DNA from: Gemmatimonadota bacterium
GTDB taxonomy: Bacteria > Gemmatimonadota > Gemmatimonadetes > Longimicrobiales > RSA9
Length of the DNA: 6,074 bases
Assembly: GCA_019689775.1 (NCBI GenBank)
Contig: JADGGV010000264.1
Span: 1 to 6,074, forward strand
Direction of reading: 5' to 3'
Position numbers and translations under genes: made by a program. Shown in pieces: positions 5,979 through 6,074 of this stretch. The notes beneath the pieces were generated by a model. The model had not been told where the DNA came from. It was given only the letters and a program-made list of their open reading frames with translations, and did not search any database. Position 1 is the first letter of the stretch, and every line of letters begins with the position of its first letter.

Positions 5979-6060
5979 GCCCGGTTGCCGGCGCCCGCCC
6001 GATCGCCGCCGCCCGGTTGCCACCGCCGCCCAATTACCTCCGCCGCCCGTTCGCCGCCAC
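5979..6060. repeat. Short imperfect tandem repeat, about 14-18 bp period
   Basis: The non-coding tail holds about five tandem units, each beginning GCCC and mostly continuing with a short AT-containing core and a CCGCC-like end. Units start at about 5979, 5997, 6011, 6028 and 6045; the best-matched pair is 6011-6027 and 6028-6044. The rest of the tail (5926-6074) shows no convincing gene on either strand. Confidence 0.4.
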
Positions 6061-6074
6061 GCGCGCAATTCCCG

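Noticed and set aside
5979..6060. Tail repeat as a CRISPR array
   Set aside because: The units are too short and too variable, with no unique spacers between identical repeats and no cas gene nearby.
5772..6068. Minus-strand open frame in the 3' tail
   Set aside because: It overlaps the last cytochrome gene, its unique part is Arg/Gly repeats from the GC-rich tail, and it has no recognisable motif.

Overview
The window is a single dense plus-strand operon for a caa3-type (c-heme-containing) haem-copper cytochrome c oxidase and its accessory proteins. It is very GC-rich (roughly 70% by eye). Two of its c-type cytochromes carry lipoprotein signals, which points to a Gram-negative, aerobic bacterium with a periplasm and an electron transport chain. 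Proteobacteria, Myxococcota, Gemmatimonadota and Rokubacteria-like lineages all fit, and the sequence alone does not decide between them. Both edges are cut: the first gene starts upstream of base 1, and the last 149 bases are non-coding as far as I can see.

Layout, left to right: (1) 2-517, a lipoprotein monohaem cytochrome c, 5' truncated; (2) 514-1488, coxB, oxidase subunit II with a CuA domain and a fused C-terminal cytochrome c; (3) 1485-3410, coxA, subunit I with about 12 core helices plus a C-terminal two-helix extension; (4) 3407-4015, coxC, a short five-helix subunit III; (5) 4027-4473, a three-helix membrane protein of unknown function; (6) 4470-5525, a CtaG-type (caa3_CtaG family) assembly factor; (7) 5518-5925, a second lipoprotein monohaem cytochrome c. 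Five of the six gene junctions overlap (GTGA, ATGA, ATGA, ATGA, then 8 nt) and the sixth has an 11-nt gap, so the genes are almost certainly co-transcribed and translationally coupled. No internal promoter or terminator was recognised.

How it works: electrons arrive on membrane-tethered cytochromes c, pass through the fused c haem and CuA of subunit II to haem a and then the haem a3/CuB centre of subunit I, where O2 is reduced. All metal ligands are intact, so the enzyme should be catalytically active. CtaG probably helps deliver copper to the oxidase. The 148-residue membrane protein is an unexplained partner.

The most interesting feature is in subunit I. The conserved catalytic Glu of the HPEVY motif is kept, but the K-channel lysine is Gln, its partner Thr is Asn, and the D-channel entrance Asp and both channel Asn residues are replaced. 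Subunit II also lacks the usual Glu at the K-channel mouth. The oxidase looks like a divergent branch (from memory, resembling alternative CoxMNOP-like oxidases) whose proton uptake routes, and perhaps proton pumping, differ from the textbook A-family enzymes.
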